Shown here piece after piece: positions 34,715 to 43,921 of a DNA stretch of 64,000 nucleotides. The DNA is from Riemerella anatipestifer. GTDB lineage: Bacteria > Bacteroidota > Bacteroidia > Flavobacteriales > Weeksellaceae. The notes beneath the pieces were generated by a model. It did no database searches. It was given only the letters and a program-made list of their open reading frames with translations, and had not been told where the DNA came from. The translations under genes were made by a program, and so were the position numbers. The stretch spans positions 2,356,001-2,420,000 of the forward strand of contig NZ_CP142016.1 of NCBI RefSeq assembly GCF_035666175.1. Reading direction: 5' to 3'. Positions within the stretch are counted from its first letter, which is position 1, and each line of letters begins with the position of its first letter.

Positions 34715-37226
34715 TCTGCTCTTTGTAGAGTTTTAAAATTCCCAAGATACTTAGTAAGATGAATACTCCAAAAGCTCCATAAGACCATAGTTTACCTTTG
34801 TGCAGAACTTCAGGGTCAAAAACCATTTTGATGGTATGATTTCCTGCAGGAACATAAACAGCTCTAAGAAGGTAGTTTGCCTTTATATAAGGAACTTCTT
34901 GATTGTCCACAAACATTTTCCAACCTTTCGGATAGTAAATTTCGGAGATTACTGCAAGTTGAGGTGTTTTAGACTGGCTCTTAAGCTGTATTTCGTTTGG
35001 CTGATATTGGGTAAGCTGGATATAGGCGGTACTGTCAGGCTGAATGTTTTTGCCATTAAAGTAGCTTTTGTCTTCGGTGCTTACCACTGCTGTTCTTTTG
35101 TTATCTATTGTGCCGATGGCCTTGATTTCCTCGTTAGGCGTATTAGCCCATAAAATGTCGGAAACAAACCAAGCGTTGCCGTTAGCATCAGGGTTAGGGT
35201 AGGCTTGTGGATTGTCCGCACTACCTACCACGAAATACTTAGCGTTGAGCATATTCAATACTTTTGGTAATGCTACGGTGTCTTGTTTGCTAAAATATTC
35301 GTTGATTAAATCATCATATCTTCTCAGCTTAGCAGCACTATAACCTCCAATAGAAGCTTTGAAATAAGAAGTGTTGGTTTCGCCAAAAGTTCCTAAAGTA
35401 TTATTGAAAATTCGGTAATGACTCTTATCTTTTTCGGCTAAAGTTTCCAAAGTCTTATTGATGTTCACTTGAGAAAGAAGTCCTTGTATGTAAGGATTGT
35501 CTCCTGCCTTTCCTATGAGATAGTCGTTGTTTTCTGTTTGGAAAGGGTTTTCTGCGAAGGTTTTATCTACAAAATTACTGCTGTTAAGATAACGCTGATT
35601 TACTGTCCATAAATCAAATAAACTTACCAAACCAATGATAACTAAAGCGATATTTTGAGATAATTTTCCCTTTAAACTAAGCCAAAGCACTATCGCCGTA
35701 ATGCCTACATATAATATTGCTTTTATAGCATCTGCTCGGAAAAACTGCCATCTTTCGTCTTGTAGATAATTGAGTAGATAGGGTGGGAGATAGGTCTTTT
35801 CGGTATCATTGTAAAAGTTTAAAAGAGATTTGCCTCCTACGAGTAAAATCACCGTAAATCCTAACACAGAAGCCGTAGTATAGATGAGGTACTTTTGTTT
35901 TAACTCTTTGGAAAAATTTTGATTTTTAAAAAACTGATACAAACCTAAAATCCCAATGAGCGGAAATAAAAGTTCTACCACAACTAGGATAGAAGATGGT
36001 GCTCTAAATTTGTTGTAGAGCGGAACATATTCTATAAAAAAGTCGGTAAGTGGCATAAAATGATGTCCCCAAGCCAACATAATCGTGAGGGCGGACGCTC
36101 CCAAAATCCAATATTTGTATTTTTTTCTAGCAAACACAAATCCTAACACTGCAAGGAAACAAACCACGGCACCCTGATAGGCAGGTCCAGAAGTCATAGG
36201 CTGGTCTCCCCAATAGGTAGGACTACTAAGCCCTTTAATGATATTATTAACTTCCTCTTGTGAGGTTGCATTTTCTTGTACAAGTTCTTGGATACGCCCC
36301 ATCATTCGTTCCGAGTCTTTTTCTTGGCTTCCGCCTCCCATAAGTCTAGGAATAAATAGGTTGAATGTTTCTAGCTTTCCGTAACTCCACATGGTAATAC
36401 TTTCTTTATCCATACCAGACTTTTCAGTATTGCCTTTTTCGGTGTTTAGAATTTGCTTTCCTCTTACGGTTTCCTTAACATATTCGGCATTTGCCATGAG
36501 CCTTTGAGCATTCATACCTACCCCTAAAGCAATAGCAAGGGCTAGTACACCAGAAGAAATACCGAAGTGTTTCCAAGTGGTATTGCCTTTAATGGCTCTA
36601 ACAAGTTCTGAAATAAACAGAAATCCTAATGCTATAAATAGGTAGTAGGTCATTTGGATATGATTTGCTGCTATCTGTAACCCCATAAACAAAGCGGTAA
36701 CAATGAATCCTAAAATGTACTTTTTCCTGATATACACTAATAGAATACCTGCAAGTAGAGGTGCAAAATAGGCTACAGTGTGTACCTTACCATTATGCCC
36801 AGCAGCGATGATGATGTAAAAATAAGTAGATAGCCCAAAAAACGAAGCTCCAAGTAAAGCGTACTTCCAATTTCTCACGGTTACCATACCCAGTAGGAAA
36901 AATCCTGAAAACAACAAAAACAGATAATTGGCTGGTTTAGGAAGGAAGTTTAAGATATTATCCACCTGTTTTATAAGGTCGCCTCTAAACTGTGCACCTG
37001 TTTGGTAGGTCGGCATTCCGCCAAACATAGCATCGCTCCAATAGGTTTCAGTACCGTATTTAGCTCTATAATCTAATAGCTCTTTTGCACCGCCTTTGTA
37101 GTGCACAATATCGGGTTGCATAAGCTGTTTACCAGAGATAATAGGATTGGCATAAAGTACAGCGATTAGCACAAAAATAACCAAACTGCCAATGATAAAA
37201 ATGATGTTTTTGTTTTTCAGATTCAT
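34701..37226 (-). CDS. YfhO-family multi-spanning membrane protein
   Basis: A large inner-membrane protein of 841 residues. Roughly a dozen hydrophobic helices occupy residues 8-550, with a periplasmic loop after helix 1 (IISGKQLMQPDIVHYKGGAKE, part of the GT-C-like first extracytoplasmic loop). A soluble C-terminal domain (about 560-810) and a last helix (GAFGVFILLSILGILKLY) follow. YfhO proteins are GT-C-like enzymes, in Firmicutes tied to teichoic-acid or lipid glycosylation. Here it precedes and overlaps a GT-B glycosyltransferase, so it probably acts in envelope sugar assembly. Length is usual for Bacteroidetes members. Confidence 0.88.
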   Translation of the reverse strand: MNLKNKNIIFIIGSLVIFVLIAVLYANPIISGKQLMQPDIVHYKGGAKELLDYRAKYGTETYWSDAMFGGMPTYQTGAQFRGDLIKQVDNILNFLPKPANYLFLLFSGFFLLGMVTVRNWKYALLGASFFGLSTYFYIIIAAGHNGKVHTVAYFAPLLAGILLVYIRKKYILGFIVTALFMGLQIAANHIQMTYYLFIALGFLFISELVRAIKGNTTWKHFGISSGVLALAIALGVGMNAQRLMANAEYVKETVRGKQILNTEKGNTEKSGMDKESITMWSYGKLETFNLFIPRLMGGGSQEKDSERMMGRIQELVQENATSQEEVNNIIKGLSSPTYWGDQPMTSGPAYQGAVVCFLAVLGFVFARKKYKYWILGASALTIMLAWGHHFMPLTDFFIEYVPLYNKFRAPSSILVVVELLFPLIGILGLYQFFKNQNFSKELKQKYLIYTTASVLGFTVILLVGGKSLLNFYNDTEKTYLPPYLLNYLQDERWQFFRADAIKAILYVGITAIVLWLSLKGKLSQNIALVIIGLVSLFDLWTVNQRYLNSSNFVDKTFAENPFQTENNDYLIGKAGDNPYIQGLLSQVNINKTLETLAEKDKSHYRIFNNTLGTFGETNTSYFKASIGGYSAAKLRRYDDLINEYFSKQDTVALPKVLNMLNAKYFVVGSADNPQAYPNPDANGNAWFVSDILWANTPNEEIKAIGTIDNKRTAVVSTEDKSYFNGKNIQPDSTAYIQLTQYQPNEIQLKSQSKTPQLAVISEIYYPKGWKMFVDNQEVPYIKANYLLRAVYVPAGNHTIKMVFDPEVLHKGKLWSYGAFGVFILLSILGILKLYKEQNATA

Positions 37227-37251
37227 ATCACTTCGTGAATTTTGTAGCGTA

Positions 37252-37473
37252 TTATTCCTTTATTTCTTCATAATCTACGGTTTCGGCCTCCCATTTTATA
37301 TTGCTCTTTTTGGAAGTGCTTTTTTGCCGAGATTGACTTTGAGATTGTGATTGATTTTGAGCTTTCTGATGAGGAAAATAATTATAGAATTTGTTAAAGA
37401 ATAATCGTTTTAGGATATTCCAAACAAAAAATATAACAATAGTAGTCAAAATTATCTTTAAAATATATTGCAT
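37252..37473 (-). CDS. DUF4834-like small membrane protein
   Basis: A 73-residue protein when started at the ATG at 37471-37473 (MQYILKIILTTIVIFFVWNI); the frame stays open 17 codons upstream without membrane-protein sense. One N-terminal helix, a short basic segment, a run of repeated QSQSQ dipeptides, and an acidic end (IKWEAETVDYEEIKE) follow, the layout of DUF4834, a flavobacterial family of unknown function. It sits 25 bases upstream of yfhO and is probably co-transcribed. Confidence 0.7.
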   Translation of the reverse strand: MQYILKIILTTIVIFFVWNILKRLFFNKFYNYFPHQKAQNQSQSQSQSRQKSTSKKSNIKWEAETVDYEEIKE

Positions 37474-37563
37474 AATTTGTTGTAAATAATACGGTTTTAA
37501 AGAGTTAAAAAAATCAAAATACACCTACACTAAAGTAATAGAATAGGTGTATTTATAATATGA

Positions 37564-38613
37564 TTAAGGATTAAGCGTAATGCTAGACTGTGTGGTCTGC
37601 GTCATCGTTTGGCTTTGTTTACCATCAGATAAACTTTCCTTTTGTGTAGTAGTCATATTTTGTTTAGACGAAAGAATCCAACCTGTGCTGGCATCTAAAA
37701 TAATTTTACCATTCTGAGAACCTTCTACACTAATGCTGTGTGTGATACCTTCTTGCTTTTTAGAGTCAGATTTTTTTGGAATGCCACCTTTTATGCTTAC
37801 TTCTGCCTTTCCATCAGCTACTTTTTCTAGTTTATAAGTGGTACTGATTTTTAGCTTTCCGTCAGGTGTTAAATTATCGGTTTCTGTCCAAGTTTCGCCT
37901 ATTTTAACTCCTTTTTTAGGCAGAATGTTAAGGCTTTGAGTAAATTGTTCCTTAAACATTTTCTCATTAAACCCTTGCTTGAAACCGTCCATAAATTGTT
38001 TTCTTTCTTTGGCATCTTTGATAAGACTAGTGATGTTTTGTTCCACCTTTTTATAAACTGCATCAAATCCCGAAATAGAAATAACATTCCCCTTTTCGTC
38101 CATTTTCATTTGGAGTTTGTTACCAGAAAGAGCTTTGTTTACCGTCCACATACCTTTTAGTTGTTCCTCTTTTGGTGCAGCTTGTTTGGTATCAATAACT
38201 ACTGTTTTGCCTTGGGAAGAAGATTTATTAACTTTTCCTACGAGGTTTACGGTAATATCGTAAGTGCCATTAACAAAATCGTTTACGGTAAACGTAATTT
38301 CATCGGTCATTTCTTGTGTACCACTAATGCTTTTCCCAGAAGGGTCTTTTACAGTAGTAACATCTTTTTGAAAGGAAGTTAAAGGATAAGTTTTACCTTT
38401 TTCTAGTTTAAAAGATAAAGAATATATTCCAGCAGAATCAGCGATGGCAGGTTTTGCCTCAGGAATTTTAGCTCCTTCTTCCTGCGGAGTATCTACTGTA
38501 ATGGTTTCAGCTTTACCTGTTTCTTTATTGATAACCACTTTGGTTTCTTTGTCTTTTTTACAAGATGTTAATGCGAATGCAACGATGCTAAGTGCAATTA
38601 TTTTTTTAATCAT
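37564..38613 (-). CDS. DUF6263-like lipoprotein
   Basis: A 349-residue lipoprotein (MIKKIIALSIVAFALTSC, Cys at 18). The mature start is highly charged (KKDKETKVVINKETGKAE), and the rest is a repeated beta-strand protein with threonine- and lysine-rich strands, e.g. SFKLEKGKTYPLTSFQKD and GVKIGETWTETDNLTPDGKL. This layout fits the Bacteroidetes family now called DUF6263; I am moderately sure. Function unknown, probably periplasmic or surface-associated. It lies about 90 bases upstream of the DUF4834 gene and 37 bases after rlmB on the same strand. Confidence 0.7.
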   Translation of the reverse strand: MIKKIIALSIVAFALTSCKKDKETKVVINKETGKAETITVDTPQEEGAKIPEAKPAIADSAGIYSLSFKLEKGKTYPLTSFQKDVTTVKDPSGKSISGTQEMTDEITFTVNDFVNGTYDITVNLVGKVNKSSSQGKTVVIDTKQAAPKEEQLKGMWTVNKALSGNKLQMKMDEKGNVISISGFDAVYKKVEQNITSLIKDAKERKQFMDGFKQGFNEKMFKEQFTQSLNILPKKGVKIGETWTETDNLTPDGKLKISTTYKLEKVADGKAEVSIKGGIPKKSDSKKQEGITHSISVEGSQNGKIILDASTGWILSSKQNMTTTQKESLSDGKQSQTMTQTTQSSITLNP

Positions 38614-38650
38614 TTTAAATATTTCAAATTTTAGTTGTGTTATTTTAATT

Positions 38651-39427
38651 TTAAAGTCCCATTCTCTGTCTTACCACTTCGTACAGGATAGCACCACAAG
38701 CTACGGACACATTTAGGGATTGCGTTTTACCTTCTATTGGTAGTTTTATTTTTTCGTCAGAATGGTGAAGTACTTCTTTAGAGATGCCTTTTTCCTCGTT
38801 CCCCATTACTAGGGCAAAAGGAATTCTAAAATCCACATCATAGATTAGTTGTTCCGCTTTTTCGGTTGCAGAAAATACAGAAACCCCCGACTGTTGAAGG
38901 AAATCTACGGTGTGAGCTAGATTTTTTTCTTTACATATTTTAACATTGTATAGGGCTCCAGCAGAAGTTTTAATAGCATCTGAGTTGATGGAAGCAGCAC
39001 CTTTCTCTGGAATGATGATGGCATCTACGCCTACACATTCTGCGGTTCTACAAATGGCTCCGAAGTTTCTAACATCAGTTAGTCTGTCCAAAATGACTAA
39101 GAAAGGTGTTTTACCTTGTTCAAATATTTCAGGGAGTACCGCTTCTATACTATGGAAAGGAATATCTGAAATAAAAGCCACCACGCCTTGATGATTTTTT
39201 CTCGTAAAACGGTTGAGCTTTTCTATGGGTACATAGTTAGGACGGATTTTATGCTTTGCTAAAAGTGCTTTAAGTTCGGCATAAATGCTCCCTTGTAACC
39301 CATTTTGTAAGAATACTTTATCTATGGTTTTACCTGCTTCTATGGCTTCTATTACAGGTCTTAAACCGAAGATGAAATCTTCTTTTTTATCGTTATTTTT
39401 TTGGTGCGATGTATAATCTTGCTTCAT
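38651..39427 (-). CDS. rlmB: 23S rRNA (guanosine-2'-O-)-methyltransferase RlmB (SPOUT)
   Basis: A 258-residue SpoU-type methyltransferase that 2'-O-methylates G2251 of 23S rRNA. The start is ATG 39427; a TTG six codons upstream is an alternative. The N-terminal substrate-binding part has FIFGLRPVIEAIEAGKTIDK, then the SPOUT knot with ILDRLTDVRNFGAICRTAEC, FALVMGNEEKGISKEVL, and IPIEGKTQSLNVSVACGAILY. All three SPOUT motifs are intact. It directly follows the DinB-family gene, with 10 bases between them, and precedes the DUF6263 gene. Confidence 0.93.
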   Translation of the reverse strand: MKQDYTSHQKNNDKKEDFIFGLRPVIEAIEAGKTIDKVFLQNGLQGSIYAELKALLAKHKIRPNYVPIEKLNRFTRKNHQGVVAFISDIPFHSIEAVLPEIFEQGKTPFLVILDRLTDVRNFGAICRTAECVGVDAIIIPEKGAASINSDAIKTSAGALYNVKICKEKNLAHTVDFLQQSGVSVFSATEKAEQLIYDVDFRIPFALVMGNEEKGISKEVLHHSDEKIKLPIEGKTQSLNVSVACGAILYEVVRQRMGL

Positions 39428-39437
39428 TTTCTGTTGT

Positions 39438-39902
39438 TTAGTCAATCATCAATGCTCTTCTCTGTGCTAATATATAGCCGTAGTGCAAGCTTTCGTGTAA
39501 GTTGTTGAATATAATGGCTTCTTTGATACTTTTAATATCTATCCCAAAACTGGTGGAATATGGCGAGTAGTCCAAAAATAGACCATCATCATAGTCTTTC
39601 ATTAAAACTCTAGAAGTCTCGGATAGTAGAAATCCTAAATCCTCTACTTCAGAATCCTTTACATCTAAGTTTGGGAGTGTGCCTTTTTTGTATCGTTCTA
39701 TCCAGTAAGAGTCTATCCGAAAAGGGTTGCCACTAAGATAGTAGTGCAACAACTGTTGAGTGGCTACACAATGAGCAATGTTCCAATAGATGTTATTATT
39801 AAATCCATCAGGAATTATGAGCAATTGCTCCAAAGGAGAGCTTTGCAGTACTTCTAATAGATTTTTTCTGACAGCTTTATGGTTAGAAAAATGATAGTTC
39901 AT
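39438..39902 (-). CDS. DinB-family protein
   Basis: A 154-residue cytosolic four-helix protein of the DinB/YfiT-like superfamily, with typical metal-site histidines in NIAHCVATQQLLHYYLSGNP and NLHESLHYGYILAQRR. The family includes mycothiol- or bacillithiol-dependent transferases and many uncharacterised members; the role of this one is unknown. It has the expected length. It is the first gene of a run with rlmB and the lipoprotein on the minus strand. Confidence 0.85.
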   Translation of the reverse strand: MNYHFSNHKAVRKNLLEVLQSSPLEQLLIIPDGFNNNIYWNIAHCVATQQLLHYYLSGNPFRIDSYWIERYKKGTLPNLDVKDSEVEDLGFLLSETSRVLMKDYDDGLFLDYSPYSTSFGIDIKSIKEAIIFNNLHESLHYGYILAQRRALMID

Positions 39903-40117
39903 TTAAACTTTATTAAAAATGTATTTAATCCTCAAAAATAGTTTAATTAGTTGAAAATGCCAAAGTTTTATTATAAATTAACTATTTTCTAGGGAGAGCT
40001 TGGTTAAGTACGATGAATAAAGGATTTAATTTAACAAACTTTAACACAAATTTAGCTTAATTTATTTTGAAAATATTCTCGAATTATTGCACTTTTACCA
40101 AATATTTTTGAATAAAA

Positions 40118-41122
40118 ATGGCAGAATTACATCAAGCGGAAGAAATAAAGATTTTAACTGAACAGATTCAAGTTCAGAACTATCATTTTAAGCTCTTAAA
40201 AGAAGAGATGGGGAAAGTGGTTATAGGGCAGTCTTATATGGTGGATAGATTGCTAGTAGGGCTTTTGGGTAATGGGCATATCCTTTTAGAGGGCGTGCCT
40301 GGCTTGGCAAAAACTTTGGCTATAAAAACACTTTCGGAAGCCTTACAAGGACAGTTTTCAAGGATACAGTTTACGCCAGACCTTCTACCTGCAGATGTGG
40401 TAGGTACAATGATTTATAATGTTAAAGAGAATGATTTTTCTATAAAGAAAGGTCCCGTGTTTGCTAATTTTGTGTTGGCTGATGAGATTAACCGTGCTCC
40501 AGCAAAGGTGCAATCGGCACTATTGGAAGTGATGCAAGAAAAGCAGGTAACCATAGGTGATGAAACATTACAGTTGCCAAAACCATTTCTTGTAATGGCA
40601 ACGCAAAACCCTATTGACCAAGAAGGAACTTACCTTTTGCCAGAAGCACAAACCGACCGTTTTATGCTAAAATGTAAAATAGAATATCCTGAATTTGAGG
40701 ACGAAAGAGTGGTGATGAGAATGGTGTCTACATCAGATATTCCTAAGGTAACTCCTGTGGTATCTTTGGAGCAAATTTCAGAAGCAAAACAACTTATCAA
40801 TAAAATTTATTTGGACGAAAAAATAGAGAAATACATTTTGGATATGGTCTTTGCAACTCGTTTTCCTGAGCGTTATGGCTTATCCGATTTAAAAGATTAT
40901 ATCAGTTTTGGTGCGTCTCCTAGAGCATCTATCGGTTTAGCGGTGGCATCTCGTGCAATAGCCTTTATTAAAGGAAGAGCTTTCGTGATTCCAGAAGATG
41001 TTAAAGAGATTGCAAAAGATGTTTTAAGACACCGAATTGGATTGAGTTTTGAAGCTGAAGCCGAAAATATCACTACAGATGAAATTGTAGATAGAGTTTT
41101 AGCTAGAGTTCAAGCTCCATAA
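40118..41122 (+). CDS. MoxR-family AAA+ ATPase
   Basis: A 334-residue cytosolic ATPase that begins the Bat gene cluster. Walker A is HILLEGVPGLAKT near residues 53-65, Walker B is FVLADEINRAPAKVQSALLE, and sensor I is VMATQNPIDQEGTY. Family members act as chaperones that, with a DUF58 protein and von Willebrand A (VWA) proteins, help envelope or metal-cofactor assembly and stress tolerance. It precedes the DUF58 gene by 30 bases. A TATTTTTG box at 40103-40110 just before the start is a possible -7 element. Confidence 0.93.
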   Translation: MAELHQAEEIKILTEQIQVQNYHFKLLKEEMGKVVIGQSYMVDRLLVGLLGNGHILLEGVPGLAKTLAIKTLSEALQGQFSRIQFTPDLLPADVVGTMIYNVKENDFSIKKGPVFANFVLADEINRAPAKVQSALLEVMQEKQVTIGDETLQLPKPFLVMATQNPIDQEGTYLLPEAQTDRFMLKCKIEYPEFEDERVVMRMVSTSDIPKVTPVVSLEQISEAKQLINKIYLDEKIEKYILDMVFATRFPERYGLSDLKDYISFGASPRASIGLAVASRAIAFIKGRAFVIPEDVKEIAKDVLRHRIGLSFEAEAENITTDEIVDRVLARVQAP

Positions 41123-41152
41123 AACTTTATTTTATTTGATACAGAAAAATAG

Positions 41153-42016
41153 ATGCAGGTAAAAGACATCATAAAGAAGGTTAAGCAGATAGAAATTCGC
41201 ACCAAAAAAAGGATAGATGCAGCACTTATGGGGCAGTATCATAGTGCTTTTAAAGGGCAGGGAATGGCTTTTTCTGAAGTGAGGCAATATCAGTTTGGAG
41301 ATGATATTAGAAGGATTGACTGGAATAAAACTGCTCGTTTCAAAGAACCCTTTGTTAAGGTGATGGAGGAGGAAAGAGAGCTTACTATTATGCTATTGGT
41401 AGATATTTCTGCGTCTATGGATTATGGAACAAAGGTTCAACTAAAGAAAGAATTTGTAGCAGAGATTTGTGCTAGTTTAGGATTTTCGGCAGTAGGAAAT
41501 AATGATAAGGTAGGTGTGGTACTTTTTGCAGATAAAGTATATAAAGTCATTCCGCCACAGAAAGGTAGGAAGCATATTTTAGCCATTTTGAGTCAAATTT
41601 TGTCAGCAGATTATGTACCTGCGAAATCTAATATAGATGTAGCTTTAGAATATGTGATGAATGTTTTTAAGAAGAAATCGTTTTTGTTTTTACTATCCGA
41701 TTTTAATGATGAGATAGATGAGAAAACATTAAAGGTAGCATCAAGAAAGCATCAACTATTAGGAATAAGAGTAGCAGATGATAAGGATAACGAAATTCCA
41801 GATGTGGGATATGTGTTTTTTCAAGATGTAGAAACGGGAGAAAATATTTGGGTAAACACTTCTAACCGAAGATTTAGATACCACTTTGCGGAAGAGCAAA
41901 AGCAGAATTTAAAAAAGATGAAAGAAACTTTTGATAAAAGTTCTGCCCATTTCATAGACCTTAAAACAGGAGCTGATTATACGCGAGCATTATATCAATA
42001 CTTCCAAAGGAGATGA
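41153..42016 (+). CDS. DUF58 domain protein
   Basis: A 287-residue protein with the DUF58 core FSEVRQYQFGDDIRRIDWNKTARFKEPFVKVMEE, then a von Willebrand-like fold with a MIDAS motif DISASMDYG (DxSxS) and TVGVVLFADKVYKVIPP. It normally works with the upstream MoxR ATPase and with VWA proteins downstream. Its last codons overlap the next gene by four bases (ATGA), so the two are translationally coupled. No membrane helix is seen, so it is cytosolic. Confidence 0.9.
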   Translation: MQVKDIIKKVKQIEIRTKKRIDAALMGQYHSAFKGQGMAFSEVRQYQFGDDIRRIDWNKTARFKEPFVKVMEEERELTIMLLVDISASMDYGTKVQLKKEFVAEICASLGFSAVGNNDKVGVVLFADKVYKVIPPQKGRKHILAILSQILSADYVPAKSNIDVALEYVMNVFKKKSFLFLLSDFNDEIDEKTLKVASRKHQLLGIRVADDKDNEIPDVGYVFFQDVETGENIWVNTSNRRFRYHFAEEQKQNLKKMKETFDKSSAHFIDLKTGADYTRALYQYFQRR

Positions 42017-42915
42017 AACTAAGAATAATTTATACATATATAGCAGTATTTCTTTTACAGTGCTTTGGGGCTCAAACACTTTCCTCTAGTCTTACAAAAA
42101 ATAAAGTAGGAATGGGAGAGCCTACGGTGCTTAAAATAACCATCAATGGTCTTCAAGGGAAAGATGTAGTGTCTGCTCCTAAAAATGAGTTGTTGCCCTT
42201 TCATTTTGAAGAAATTAAAGATGATATAGATAAAAAAGAAGACCAATACACGAGGCTGATAGAGTTTGCTATTTTTGAGGAAGGAACTTTTAAGATTCCA
42301 CCTTTGGAATTCAAAATTGGAGGGCAGGTGCAAACAACGATACCTTACGAAATACAAGTGGTAAATACGGCTCAACAAGGAGATGAGGTGAAGGATATTA
42401 TGAATAACAAGCAGGTGGAGCTTGGGGTAAGAGATTATTGGGAGCTTTATAAATATTATGTGTTAGGCATTTTAGGCATTCTAGCATTGGTATTTCTGAT
42501 AGTGTTCTTTGTTAAATACGGAAGAAAAAAATCAGCGGAAGCTAAATTACCAACTAATAAAACCCTAAAAGCACTAGAATTATTAAAGAAGAAAAAGTAT
42601 ATTCAGTCAGGTAATTACAGAAGTTTCTATGTGGAACTTATAGAGATTAGCAGAACTTTTTTACAAGAGCAGTACCATATTCCTGCGGAAGTTTTATTAA
42701 CAGATGATTTGTTGGCTTTAATGAAAGAAGACTCTAAAATATCCATAGAAAATGAAAAAGTGATAGAGGAAGTCTTTTTGAGAGGAGATTTGGTAAAGTT
42801 TGCTAAAACCATTCCTGATGCCGATTTAATGGAAACCGACTATCAGAAAATAGTGGATTTTGTGAAACGTTCATATCAAGATATAGAATTTGAAAACTTA
42901 AGGAGAGATGTTTAA
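42013..42915 (+). CDS. Bat-operon membrane protein with BatD-like N-terminus
   Basis: A 300-residue protein with a signal sequence (MKLRIIYTYIAVFLLQCFGAQ), an Ig-like periplasmic region (residues 22-125), one transmembrane helix (about 148-168, YYVLGILGILALVFLIVFFV) and a cytoplasmic helical part (170-300). The N-terminus resembles a short BatD, and the C-terminal part resembles the cytoplasmic tail of DUF4381/BatD proteins. Genes in this position of Bat operons are usual in Flavobacteriia. It overlaps DUF58 and batA by a few bases. Its precise role is unknown. Confidence 0.75.
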   Translation: MKLRIIYTYIAVFLLQCFGAQTLSSSLTKNKVGMGEPTVLKITINGLQGKDVVSAPKNELLPFHFEEIKDDIDKKEDQYTRLIEFAIFEEGTFKIPPLEFKIGGQVQTTIPYEIQVVNTAQQGDEVKDIMNNKQVELGVRDYWELYKYYVLGILGILALVFLIVFFVKYGRKKSAEAKLPTNKTLKALELLKKKKYIQSGNYRSFYVELIEISRTFLQEQYHIPAEVLLTDDLLALMKEDSKISIENEKVIEEVFLRGDLVKFAKTIPDADLMETDYQKIVDFVKRSYQDIEFENLRRDV

Positions 42916-43900
42916 TTTTGAGTTTCATAATCCTTGGTTTTTATTACTTTTTTTAGGTTTTATACCTCTTGTTTTTAGAGATTTAAGTCATAAGAAAAGA
43001 AAAGGAGTTGCTGTGTCTTCTACTAAGAATATGCAAGTGATTTCTTATTTTGGAGCGGTGTTGTGGCTACTCAGAGTTTCTAAATATATTATTCTTTCGG
43101 CTCTTATTTTGGCGATAGCAAGACCTAGGACTTTCAGTATTTCGGAAGATAGGGACGAGACTAAAGGTATGGATATTGTGCTTTCCATAGATGTGTCGCT
43201 GAGTATGTTGGCTAAAGATTTAAAACCTGATAGATTAACGGCTCTCAAAGAGATTGCAAGGACTTTCATTAAGCAAAGAACTACGGATAGGATAGGCTTG
43301 GTGGAATATTCTGGAGAGGCGTTGATGAGAGTGCCTTTGACTTCGGATCATAGGGTAGCAGAGGAGGAATTGATGAGTTTTAACCCAATGGATTTGGAAG
43401 GTGGGACTAATATCGGCGATGGTTTGGCAGTGGCTGTTAGCCATTTAAGAAAATCTAAAGCAAAGTCTAAAATCATTATTTTGATGACAGATGGTGTAAA
43501 TACCATAGATAATGCGATGTCTCCACTAACAGCAGCAGAATTGGCACAAAATAATGATATTAAAGTTTATACCATAGGTATTGGGAGTAATGGCTTAGCA
43601 TTGATGCCTACACAGCAAGATATTTTTGGTAATTTGGTGTTTACGGAGGAACAAGTGAAAATAGATGAATATCTTCTGAGAGATGTAGCACAAATTACAG
43701 GAGGTAAGTATTTTAGAGCGACTTCTAATGAGAGTTTAAAGCAGATTTACGAAGAAATAGACACTTTAGAAAAGTCCAATATTAAAACCTCTAAGATTTA
43801 CAATTATCAAGAGTATTTCAGGTGGTTTTTATGGATAGCATTGGTAACTTTAGTTCTAGATGCTTTGTTGAGATGGAGGGTGTTTAGAGTATTAAATTAA
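42908..43900 (+). CDS. batA: BatA, VWA-domain membrane protein
   Basis: A 330-residue inner-membrane protein: N-terminal helices (residues 8-24 and about 50-75), a VWA domain with complete MIDAS (DVSLS at about 96-100, the threonine of LEGGTNIGDG, and the aspartate of ILMTDGVNT), and a C-terminal helix (WFLWIALVTLVLDAL). BatA-E proteins are linked to oxygen tolerance and envelope stress in Bacteroides. It starts eight bases inside the preceding gene. The plus-strand frame matches the family length of about 330. Confidence 0.9.
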   Translation: MFNFEFHNPWFLLLFLGFIPLVFRDLSHKKRKGVAVSSTKNMQVISYFGAVLWLLRVSKYIILSALILAIARPRTFSISEDRDETKGMDIVLSIDVSLSMLAKDLKPDRLTALKEIARTFIKQRTTDRIGLVEYSGEALMRVPLTSDHRVAEEELMSFNPMDLEGGTNIGDGLAVAVSHLRKSKAKSKIIILMTDGVNTIDNAMSPLTAAELAQNNDIKVYTIGIGSNGLALMPTQQDIFGNLVFTEEQVKIDEYLLRDVAQITGGKYFRATSNESLKQIYEEIDTLEKSNIKTSKIYNYQEYFRWFLWIALVTLVLDALLRWRVFRVLN

Positions 43901-43921
43901 CAAGAGAAACTTTATGTTATA

